A DNA stretch of 13,650 nucleotides from Caryophanales bacterium UBA4869 (GTDB lineage Bacteria > Bacillota_I > Bacilli_A > RFN20 > CAG-288): contig DHDT01000059.1 of the NCBI GenBank assembly GCA_002399505.1, positions 22,629-36,278 on the forward strand, read 5' to 3'. Both the position numbers and the translations under genes were made by a program. Shown in pieces: positions 6,272 through 12,759 of this stretch; within the stretch, counting starts at the first letter, position 1; each line of letters starts with the position of its first letter. The notes beneath the pieces are model-generated. The model saw only the letters and a program-made list of their open reading frames with translations, ran no database searches and was not told where the DNA came from.

Positions 6272-7501
6272 ATGAAAAAGAATCTGATTCCATTAGGTGT
6301 GTTGGCCTTCGTAGGTTTGGCTGTGACTTCTTGCGGCGGTGCTGCTACTTGGTCTTGGGAAAATGCCAAGGCTGATAAGGCTCTTAAGTATTGCTTACTC
6401 ATCGGCCAGATCGACCACAATGACTCTGCTGCCCGTACTGCCGGTATCCGTGACGCTCTGACAACCAGACCTGCCACTCATGCCACCAATGCAAATACTG
6501 AGACTCCTGTACAGGGCAAGCTCACTATTGGCGGAGTAGAATATGAAGTCGATGAACTTGAACATGCTGAACAGAAATCAACTGCCGGTGCAACTTGGGA
6601 TAAGCAGACTGCCAACGCTTCTGCTCAGACTTGGCTGAACAAGCACAATGATATTGATTTCTTCGTTTCTAATAACGATGGTATGGCTGAAGGTGCTATC
6701 GGTGCCTCCAACTGGATCAACGGATTACCGATCTTCGGTTATGATTCCAACGCCTCCACTCTTCAGTTCATCAAGGATGGAAAGATCATGGGAACCATCA
6801 ACCAGAACGCTTCTGCTCAGGCTGCTGGTATCTACATGTTAGCCAGAAACTGCATTGATGGCGTTGCTGCTGCCGATAGAACTGTCAAGGGTTTCACTGC
6901 CGCCTCTGCAAATGGCTATGGACAGATTTCTTCCAACTACACCTATAACCCTACTAATAAGTCCATGTTGGTTGATAACTTCAAGGTTACTTCCGACAAC
7001 GTCGATAAGTATCTTGGAAAGACTCCTGCTGATTTACTTGATACCAAGGTTACCAAAGGAACAACTGCCTCCAAGAAGGTCTGGCATTCATACTACAGTG
7101 ATCAGGATAACTTCCTCAACGAGAATATGAAGCCTTTGTTCAAGCTCTATAAGGACAAATTCAATCTCGATGTCACTGAGGCTTTCGGTGATGGCAATGA
7201 TGAAGCTAAGGAACTCAATGCCCTTAAGGCTACTGATGCCAATGCCTTTGACTGCTATATCATCAATATGACTAAGACCACCAATGCCAAGACTTATCTT
7301 GATGAAATCTATACCAAGAGCGGTGATGTACCGGTCATCTTCTGGAACAGACAGGCAACACTCACTGATGGAACTGTCGATTCTGCCGTCATGGCCGATT
7401 CCAGATTCACCAAGGGTGTCTACTATGTCGGCTTTGATGCCATCCAGGGTGGTACTCTCCAGGGTCAGATGATCGTCGACTATTTCAAGGCTCTTAAGTA
7501 A
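6272..7501 (+). CDS. circularly permuted glucose/galactose-binding lipoprotein of the Mgl transporter
   Basis: 409 residues, longer than canonical MglB. A lipoprotein signal ends at VTSC (Cys21). The C-terminal lobe follows directly: residues 38-63 carry H49-x-D51-x3-R55 (HNDSAART), then W109, N135 in VSNND, D158 in FGYD and N177 in INQN. About residues 198-268 hold the former C-terminal tail plus a Lys/Thr-rich linker. The N-terminal lobe comes last: residues 270-409 with DQDNFL (D279, F281), CYIINM, VIFWNR (N359) and VYYVG-x8-QGQ at the very end. Every sugar-contacting position of E. coli MglB has its counterpart, but the two halves are swapped. The new ends correspond to E. coli residues about 131 and 137, so the calcium loop is absent. 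A linked insertion GKLTIGGVEYEVDEL lies around 82-96. It has its own promoter, a cre-like site and a strong ribosome site, and a terminator follows. The position before mglA and mglC marks it as the transporter's binding protein. Confidence 0.88.
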   Translation: MKKNLIPLGVLAFVGLAVTSCGGAATWSWENAKADKALKYCLLIGQIDHNDSAARTAGIRDALTTRPATHATNANTETPVQGKLTIGGVEYEVDELEHAEQKSTAGATWDKQTANASAQTWLNKHNDIDFFVSNNDGMAEGAIGASNWINGLPIFGYDSNASTLQFIKDGKIMGTINQNASAQAAGIYMLARNCIDGVAAADRTVKGFTAASANGYGQISSNYTYNPTNKSMLVDNFKVTSDNVDKYLGKTPADLLDTKVTKGTTASKKVWHSYYSDQDNFLNENMKPLFKLYKDKFNLDVTEAFGDGNDEAKELNALKATDANAFDCYIINMTKTTNAKTYLDEIYTKSGDVPVIFWNRQATLTDGTVDSAVMADSRFTKGVYYVGFDAIQGGTLQGQMIVDYFKALK

Positions 7502-7529
7502 ACCGTCTTTGCTGTAAAGAAAAGAATAA

Positions 7530-7569
7530 CATCGGACCTGTTTCTTACGGGTCCGATGCTGTCTTTTTT
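7530..7569 (+). terminator. internal terminator between binding-protein and ATPase genes
   Basis: CATCGGACC (7530-7538) pairs perfectly with GGTCCGATG (7550-7558), extendable by a G-U and a G-C pair, followed by CTGTCTTTTTTA. No separate promoter is evident before mglA (only 18 bases remain to its ATG). It therefore probably acts as a partial terminator that keeps the binding protein in excess. Confidence 0.8.
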
Positions 7570-7587
7570 ATAGAAAGGGGAAAACTA

Positions 7588-9093
7588 ATGCCAGACAATA
7601 AATACATCCTTGAAATATCCGGTTTATCCAAATCATTCGGCAGAAACCAAGTTCTTAAAGACATTAATCTTAAAGTCAGACCGGGTACTATTCTTGGTCT
7701 TATGGGTGAAAATGGTGCAGGAAAATCAACGATGATGAAATGCCTCTTTGGCATCTACTCACGTGATGGCGGCAACATCAAACTTGATGGCTTAGATATT
7801 AACTTCACTTCTCCAAAGGAAGCTTTGGAACACGGTATAGCCATGGTTCATCAGGAACTGAACCAATGCTTGGATCGGACAATTCAGGACAATATGTTCT
7901 TAGGCAGATATATTACAAAAGGCGGAATCATTGATGAATCTGCCATGTATTATAAATGTCTGAGCATTTTTAATGAGTTAGGTATGAACTTCAATCCTAG
8001 GACGATCATGAGAACGATGTCTGTTTCTCAGCGTCAGATGGTTGAAATTGCCAAAGCTGTCTCTTACAACTCTAAAGTCATTGTCTTAGACGAGCCTACT
8101 TCTTCTCTTTCCGAAAGAGAAGTTGTGAAGCTATTCAGTATTATTAGAAATCTGAAGGCTAAAAAGAACATCAGTTTTGTTTTCATCTCACATAAGATGG
8201 ATGAAATATTTGATCTCTGTGACGATGTAGTTATTCTTCGTGATGGCTCCGTCACTTTGGATAAACCTGTCAAGAACACCAATCTTGATGAGCTTGTCGC
8301 CGCCATGGTCGGCAGATCTCTTGATTCAAGATTCCCGCCTATGACAAATAAGCCCGGCGAAGTCGTCTTTCAGGTACGTAATCTCTGCACTAAATATAAA
8401 CCATTCCTGAAAAATATCAGTTTTGACCTTAAAAAGGGTGAAATTCTTGGTGTTTATGGATTGGTCGGTGCTGGAAGAAGCGAACTTCTCGAGTCTCTGT
8501 TTGGTGTCAGAACCATTGCCGAAGGTGAAATCTTCTATCGTGGAAAACGAATTTTATTCACTTCGCCTATTCAGGCGATGCAGGCTAACTTCGCCTTCCT
8601 CACTGAAGAGAGAAAAGTCACTGGTTTATTCGGAACTGGCGATCTAGTCTTCAATACCTGCATCACTAATCTCGATAAGTATATGGATTTTGGATTCTAT
8701 GTCGACAATGCCAAGATGCGTGCCGCCGCTGATAAGGAAATCAAACAGATGCATGTCAAATGCATGAGTGCAAATGATAAGATCCTTTCTCTCTCTGGCG
8801 GTAATCAGCAAAAAGTAATCATCGGAAAATGGATGGAAAGACAACCTGATATTTTCCTGATGGATGAACCTACCCGTGGTATTGATATCATGGCAAAGTA
8901 TCAGATTTACGAGCTCATGGTCAAATTGGCTTCGGAAGGAAAATCAATCATCATGGTTTCTTCGGAAATGCCGGAAATCTTGGGTATCACCGATCGAATC
9001 GTCGTCATGTCCAACTATCATATGGCCAGTGTCGTCAATACTAAAGATACTAACCAAGAAGAACTGCTTAAGTTATGCGCCAAATACTTATAG
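7588..9093 (+). CDS. mglA: sugar ABC transporter ATP-binding protein, two-domain (MglA type)
   Basis: 501 residues, the usual length for the fused double-ATPase subunit of ribose/galactose-type importers. Domain 1 has Walker A GENGAGKST (40-48), signature region MSVSQRQMVEIAKA (S147) and Walker B VIVLDEPTSSL (D168, E169), with the switch His in FISHKMDE. Domain 2 has the degenerate P-loop GLVGAGRSE (291-299), as is normal in this family, an intact signature LSGGNQQK (402-408) and Walker B IFLMDEPTRGID (D426, E427). It is cytosolic and powers uptake through the downstream permease. AAAGGGGA precedes the ATG. The stop is 12 bases before the mglC start, with AGGAG between, so the two are cotranscribed. 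Substrate (glucose/galactose) is inferred from the adjacent binding proteins. Confidence 0.94.
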   Translation: MPDNKYILEISGLSKSFGRNQVLKDINLKVRPGTILGLMGENGAGKSTMMKCLFGIYSRDGGNIKLDGLDINFTSPKEALEHGIAMVHQELNQCLDRTIQDNMFLGRYITKGGIIDESAMYYKCLSIFNELGMNFNPRTIMRTMSVSQRQMVEIAKAVSYNSKVIVLDEPTSSLSEREVVKLFSIIRNLKAKKNISFVFISHKMDEIFDLCDDVVILRDGSVTLDKPVKNTNLDELVAAMVGRSLDSRFPPMTNKPGEVVFQVRNLCTKYKPFLKNISFDLKKGEILGVYGLVGAGRSELLESLFGVRTIAEGEIFYRGKRILFTSPIQAMQANFAFLTEERKVTGLFGTGDLVFNTCITNLDKYMDFGFYVDNAKMRAAADKEIKQMHVKCMSANDKILSLSGGNQQKVIIGKWMERQPDIFLMDEPTRGIDIMAKYQIYELMVKLASEGKSIIMVSSEMPEILGITDRIVVMSNYHMASVVNTKDTNQEELLKLCAKYL

Positions 9094-9105
9094 AGGAGAT
9101 AGAAA

Positions 9106-10782
9106 ATGGAACAAGATAATAAAGCCGTTGTCACGACGGATAAACAGGATAGTCCGTATGTATCCAATCCTGCTTTTGAAGACTATCTAAAACAGCTTAA
9201 TGAACTTAGAGCTGACGGTGAGAACAAAGCTATCGCCTTAACTAACGAAATCCAAGATCTCAAGCTCAATAAGCAGATTGAAAAAGAAGTCCGAGACGAT
9301 GCAATCGCCACTGATAAGGCTGCTCTTGAAATAGCCAAAGAAGAGCGTTCTAAGAAAAAAGATCAGGTTCATGAAATCATCCGGAAAGCTATCCAGGAAT
9401 CAAATACTCAGTTCAAACCTTATTTCGATGAACTCTGCAGTCGCGAAAGGGCCAACATTCAGGAAGCAAAAGAAGAGTATGCTTCTGCAATTGCCGGTTA
9501 CAAAGACAAACATCAGAAACGTTTAGCCATCATCAACAATATGAATGCCGCTGATAAATCAGCCGGCACTGATATTGAGAAGCAGAAGAAGATTGAGACT
9601 AAGGCTGAAAACATCGCCTATAAATCCCATATTCATGAAGCGACGATTGACCGTGATACAAAGATAACCAGTGCCAAAGATGCCAAATACAATGCCTTCA
9701 TGGAAAAGTACGGCTATGCTACCAAGGTCAGAAACAACAAACACTCGATACTTGAGAGCATCGAATACAAGTGGCAGCATTACCAGAATACCTTCAATGT
9801 CCGTGACTATTTGCTGAGAAATGCCCTTTACTTCGTTGTCATCGCTCTGTTCATCGTCTTCATCATCATTTCCAAAGGCAACCTGCTTTCCGGAAACAAC
9901 ATCATCGGTATTCTCTCACAGGCATCACCGAAACTCTTCTACTCTTTAGGTGTTGCCGGTCTGATCCTTATCGCCGGTACTGACTTGTCAATCGGTCGTA
10001 TGACTGGATTGGGATTGAGTATCTGCTGTCTGATTCTCTCTGATAATACTTATGCTGATAAATTCGGCAACACGTGGTTCAATCTTACTTCTGCCCCTTG
10101 GGGACTTAGAATCTGCTTAGCCATCTTCTTATCAATTCTCTTATGCGTCCTCTTCTCAGCCATTGCCGGATTCTTCACTGCCAAATTCAAGATGCATCCG
10201 TTCATCACCACTCTTTCCACTCAGTTATTGATGTTCGGTCTTGTTGAAGTCTTCTTCTCCAATATCTCTTCCTTCAATATGAATACTACTTTGAAAGCCA
10301 ACATCATCGGCTACCAGGGCTGGATTTTGATCATCTATGCCGCCATAGCGACGTTGATTGTCTGGTTTATCTGGAATAAGACTAAATTCGGTAAGTACAT
10401 GTACGCAGTCGGCGGCAACCCGGAAGCTGCTGCTGTCTCTGGTATCAACGTCTTCAAGATCACCATGGGAATCTTCGTCATGGCTGGTGTCCTCTATGGT
10501 TTAGGCGGTTTCTTCACCGCTGCCCAGGTCGGAACCGGTAACCCTAACACAGGTTATGGTACTGAACTTGATGCTATCGCAGCCTGCGTCATCGGCGGCA
10601 TTTCCTTCTCAGGCGGTGTCGGAACGATCAAAGGTGCTGTTATCGGAACCATCATTTTCACCGGTATGACTTATTGTCTTACTAACTTAGGTTATGATCC
10701 TAACATTCAGTATATCTTCAAAGGCGCCATCATCATGGCCGCTGTCTGTCTTGACTCTATCAAGTATCTGAAGAAGAAGTAA
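9106..10782 (+). CDS. mglC: galactose/glucose ABC transporter permease (MglC type) with long N-terminal coiled-coil extension
   Basis: 558 residues against about 336 for E. coli MglC. Residues about 232-558 are the normal permease core: a run of hydrophobic helices with family motifs AGTDLSIGR (290-298), FGKYMYAVGGNPEAAAVSGI and GGISFSGGVGT (497-507). Residues 1-230 are extra: very rich in Lys, Glu, Asp, Ala and Ile, with no hydrophobic helix. They are predicted by eye to form long cytosolic coiled-coil helices (for example the Lys/Glu stretch at about 65-90, and 105-140). No known domain was recognised there. The start is firm: AGGAG at 9094-9098, seven bases before the ATG, and the extension is continuous in frame with no later ribosome site evident before the core. 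It pairs with MglA to form the membrane channel. A strong terminator follows the gene. The function of the extension is unknown. Confidence 0.92.
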   Translation: MEQDNKAVVTTDKQDSPYVSNPAFEDYLKQLNELRADGENKAIALTNEIQDLKLNKQIEKEVRDDAIATDKAALEIAKEERSKKKDQVHEIIRKAIQESNTQFKPYFDELCSRERANIQEAKEEYASAIAGYKDKHQKRLAIINNMNAADKSAGTDIEKQKKIETKAENIAYKSHIHEATIDRDTKITSAKDAKYNAFMEKYGYATKVRNNKHSILESIEYKWQHYQNTFNVRDYLLRNALYFVVIALFIVFIIISKGNLLSGNNIIGILSQASPKLFYSLGVAGLILIAGTDLSIGRMTGLGLSICCLILSDNTYADKFGNTWFNLTSAPWGLRICLAIFLSILLCVLFSAIAGFFTAKFKMHPFITTLSTQLLMFGLVEVFFSNISSFNMNTTLKANIIGYQGWILIIYAAIATLIVWFIWNKTKFGKYMYAVGGNPEAAAVSGINVFKITMGIFVMAGVLYGLGGFFTAAQVGTGNPNTGYGTELDAIAACVIGGISFSGGVGTIKGAVIGTIIFTGMTYCLTNLGYDPNIQYIFKGAIIMAAVCLDSIKYLKKK

Positions 10783-10796
10783 ACGAGAAGCAAAAG

Positions 10797-10831
10797 AAAA
10801 GACCGCCTCTGCCCCGAGACGGTCTTTTTTT
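10797..10831 (+). terminator. Rho-independent terminator ending the sugar operon
   Basis: GACCGCCTC (10801-10809) pairs with GAGACGGTC (10816-10824) with a single C/A mismatch. A-residues come before it and a run of seven T follows. The A-tract/T-tract symmetry could also end transcription from the convergent minus-strand gene. Confidence 0.85.
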
Positions 10832-10874
10832 GTTGTCTGAAAACTATCGAACTTATCTTCTGATTTAAAGTTGT

Positions 10875-11834
10875 TTAGCTGATAATCGTCTTTTTTGCAG
10901 CACTGCTTTCTTCAATCTGACGGGCCAGGTTTAACGAGTAGCTGATACCAGTTGAGGTGGTTGACTTATCGACGAGAATCACATTCTTTTCAAATCCTAA
11001 AAGAACGACTCCGCCGGAGATTATCTTCTTATCGACGGAGGCGTGGAAGGACTGGAAGAGTCTTTTCATGAACATGTTGCCGATCTTATAGTTGAATGAG
11101 GTGTTGACTCCTTTTTCAATATAGCTGTCAAAGACGGTGATGCCCTGATTGATGCCGGCAATGACTGTCTGGAAGAGAACAGGATTTCCAAGCAAAATAT
11201 CTGTTTTGGCCTGAAGGAAGTTTTCGGTTTCCAAAAGTCCCAGATATCCTTCTTCTTCTTTCAGTCTTTCAATTATTTCTTTTTCTTTTTCATCGATTGT
11301 GATGTTTGAAGGGATGAGGAATTTAAATCCGGGCTTCTCGATTTTTAAAACGGCACTGCAATAGAACTTTAAGGCCTTGAGATAATAGAGGTAGTCGTCG
11401 ATTGTCGGATTCATCTTGAATCCCAGATCTCCGATGACGGTCTTCTTTGATGTGTAGGCATTGGCAAAGAGGGTTATATATAACTGAGAATCCGAAGATT
11501 TCTTTAAGCAGTTTTTGCAGGCTGAGGCAATCTCGTCTTTGTCGGTGAAGGTGACATAGGAATCGATCTTGCTTTCAGGATTTCGTAATAAGGAGAAGGC
11601 AATCTTCTGTGTCTTTCCTTTTAGAAACTCAGTGCTGTCATCTAGTTCTCTGTCATAGGTATCTACGTTGATTAGTTCGATATTGTTTTCGTTTTTGATA
11701 GTCAGAAGATTATTGATATCGCCGATTACAACGACTGATGAATTCTTGTTTTTTGATAAGAAAAATTTTATTCCCTGAACGGCTTTGGAAGAGTCTTTTT
11801 CTAAAGCGGAAACATCAATTAAGATTTTTGACAT
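10875..11834 (-). CDS. divergent PlsX-like (phosphate acyltransferase family) protein
   Basis: 319 residues. I place the start at the second ATG (11834), since AGGAG at 11848-11844 is nine bases from it but directly abuts the upstream ATG at 11843. The overall plan resembles PlsX, which makes acyl-phosphate from acyl-ACP at the membrane in phospholipid synthesis. The N-terminal strand KILIDVSALEKDSS sits where PlsX has its AVDAMGGD motif. A strand VVVIGD follows, then TDILLGNPVLFQTVIAGI where PlsX has its DGFxGN region. Near the end GGVVLLGFEKNVILVDKS resembles the GGxPLLG...V.KxHGS segment. The Asp-rich GGD motif and the HGS motif are both altered, so it may be a diverged paralogue without the usual activity. 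No signal peptide or membrane helix is seen. It is a single gene facing the mgl terminator. Assignment is by pattern memory only. Confidence 0.55.
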   Translation of the reverse strand: MSKILIDVSALEKDSSKAVQGIKFFLSKNKNSSVVVIGDINNLLTIKNENNIELINVDTYDRELDDSTEFLKGKTQKIAFSLLRNPESKIDSYVTFTDKDEIASACKNCLKKSSDSQLYITLFANAYTSKKTVIGDLGFKMNPTIDDYLYYLKALKFYCSAVLKIEKPGFKFLIPSNITIDEKEKEIIERLKEEEGYLGLLETENFLQAKTDILLGNPVLFQTVIAGINQGITVFDSYIEKGVNTSFNYKIGNMFMKRLFQSFHASVDKKIISGGVVLLGFEKNVILVDKSTTSTGISYSLNLARQIEESSAAKKTIIS

Positions 11835-11843
11835 TTTTATCAT

Positions 11844-11848
11844 CTCCT
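11844..11848 (-). promoter_or_regulatory. ribosome site deciding the start of the PlsX-like gene
   Basis: On the minus strand AGGAG is followed by ATGATAAAAATG. The first ATG has no spacing at all, while the second is nine bases away, which is normal. This favours a protein starting MSKILID. Confidence 0.7.
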
Positions 11849-11857
11849 ATAGGTAAT

Positions 11858-11886
11858 AGTATAAGTTTTTAATGCTTATATTACCA
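11858..11886 (-). promoter_or_regulatory. putative promoter of the PlsX-like gene
   Basis: On the minus strand, TATACT (11863-11858) is preceded 17 bp upstream by TGGTAA (11886-11881), which matches TTGACA at three of six positions. The placement upstream of AGGAG is good, but the -35 is weak. Confidence 0.4.
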
Positions 11887-11927
11887 TTGATATGGCTGTT
11901 TTCTGCGTGAATTCTCTTCTTATCCGG

Positions 11928-11957
11928 TTGTCTATTCTATGCTATATGAATTATAAT
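11928..11957 (+). promoter_or_regulatory. promoter giving a probably leaderless mRNA
   Basis: TTGTCT (11928-11933), an 18-bp spacer and a perfect TATAAT (11952-11957). The expected start of transcription, about seven bases after the -10, falls on the A of the ATG at 11964, and there is no ribosome site between. Confidence 0.65.
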
Positions 11958-11963
11958 CTTAGT

Positions 11964-12491
11964 ATGAAAAAAGCACACTTGTTATTAGCTTTGAGCGCAA
12001 TGATCATCCCTGCCTTTTTATCATCCTGTAAGAGCGCCTCAGCCTCATCTCAATACCCGTTATATGAAGGAACAGATCAGCCTTTGACCTATAAGACCAC
12101 TGAGGCCTTTATCAGCACTTATGATAATGGAAGCAACTTCAATCCCGTTGGCATCGAAGTGTATTTTAAGGATGCTAAACTGACCTCAGATCAGTATTTC
12201 TTTGTTTCCGTCGCCGCTAATCCTGAAAACTCCAAGATAACAACTGAAGCTACTTTCAGTTCTTCAAAGCCGACAGAAGAAGTATCTTTCTATGCCGCTT
12301 ATCATGACGATACTTCGATGTATGTGACCTCGGCAATCACCGTCACTGTCAAGAATTCACAGGCTGCCAGCCCCTGGCTTGTATATACAGTCACTGGCAT
12401 CGCTTTAGTCGGACTGGCTTTAGTCACTACTTTAGGTATGCGTGCCAAACAGAAGAAGAGCCAGGAAAATACTGAAGAAGGAAACAAATAA
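11964..12491 (+). CDS. lipoprotein with an additional C-terminal membrane helix, unknown function
   Basis: 175 residues from the ATG at 11964. The reading frame is open further upstream to an ATG at 11892, but the residues from 11964 form a clean lipoprotein signal peptide (MKKAHLLLALSAM...) with lipobox LSSC (Cys22), and the promoter -10 lies at 11952-11957, so the longer form cannot be made from this promoter. The mature part is a Ser/Thr-rich, probably beta-rich domain of about 110 residues (strands such as GIEVYF, QYFFVSVAA, EVSFYAAYHDD, SAITVTVKN). It looks like an Ig-like or beta-sandwich fold. A hydrophobic helix at about 138-158 is followed by a basic, then acidic cytosolic tail. No LPxTG motif is present. 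The protein would be held in the membrane at both ends. I do not recognise the family. It is probably cotranscribed with the small membrane protein and ung. Confidence 0.75.
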   Translation: MKKAHLLLALSAMIIPAFLSSCKSASASSQYPLYEGTDQPLTYKTTEAFISTYDNGSNFNPVGIEVYFKDAKLTSDQYFFVSVAANPENSKITTEATFSSSKPTEEVSFYAAYHDDTSMYVTSAITVTVKNSQAASPWLVYTVTGIALVGLALVTTLGMRAKQKKSQENTEEGNK

Positions 12492-12492
12492 C

Positions 12493-12759
12493 ATGAAATT
12501 CAATCTGAAAGAACATCCGATGATATTCTTAGTTCTGATGTCAGTTTTGATGTTGATTGTTTCTTTGTATTTAGGTGTCACTTATCACTTCAACATGTAT
12601 TCTGTTATCGCCATTGTCATATCTGGTTTGGGAACTGTCTGTCTTTTAGGCTATACCATTTATGATCTTGTTGATTTCCTGAAGAAAAAAGAACAGTACG
12701 ACAAATCTCATCAGAATAATGATCAGGATAAAACCGATCATTGTGAGGATGATAAATGA
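12493..12759 (+). CDS. small two-helix membrane protein, unknown function
   Basis: 88 residues starting MKFNLKEHP. The frame is open upstream of this ATG, but the upstream part overlaps the lipoprotein gene and reads as Arg/Lys-rich filler. The ATG at 12493 has AAGGA about ten bases ahead and comes one base after the previous stop. There are two hydrophobic helices, about residues 9-31 and 36-60, then a hydrophilic tail rich in Asp, His, Gln and Lys (for example HQNNDQDKTDHCEDDK). The topology suggests both ends inside. No family was recognised. Its last four bases overlap the ung start (ATGA), indicating translational coupling, though a shared function is not implied. Confidence 0.75.
   Translation: MKFNLKEHPMIFLVLMSVLMLIVSLYLGVTYHFNMYSVIAIVISGLGTVCLLGYTIYDLVDFLKKKEQYDKSHQNNDQDKTDHCEDDK

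Noticed and set aside
6118-6375. Reading frame starting in the promoter region and running into the permuted binding-protein gene.
   Set aside because: It covers the promoter and cre-like site, starts with TTG without a ribosome site and overlaps the signal peptide of the real gene in another frame.
6272-7501. The swapped lobe order might be an assembly chimera or a frameshift artefact.
   Set aside because: It is one continuous frame with its own signal peptide, ribosome site, promoter and terminator. Both lobes differ clearly from the neighbouring canonical copy, and the cut is precisely at a loop.
11892-11963. N-terminal extension of the lipoprotein from the ATG at 11892.
   Set aside because: It would place a hydrophobic stretch before a complete signal peptide, and the promoter -10 lies inside it.
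12420-12491. Sortase (LPxTG) cell-wall anchor at the C-terminus of the lipoprotein.
   Set aside because: There is a hydrophobic helix and a basic tail but no LPxTG-like motif before it.
12442-12492. Upstream start of the small membrane protein at 12442.
   Set aside because: The added residues are an Arg/Lys-rich shadow of the lipoprotein tail, and the ATG at 12493 has a proper ribosome site.
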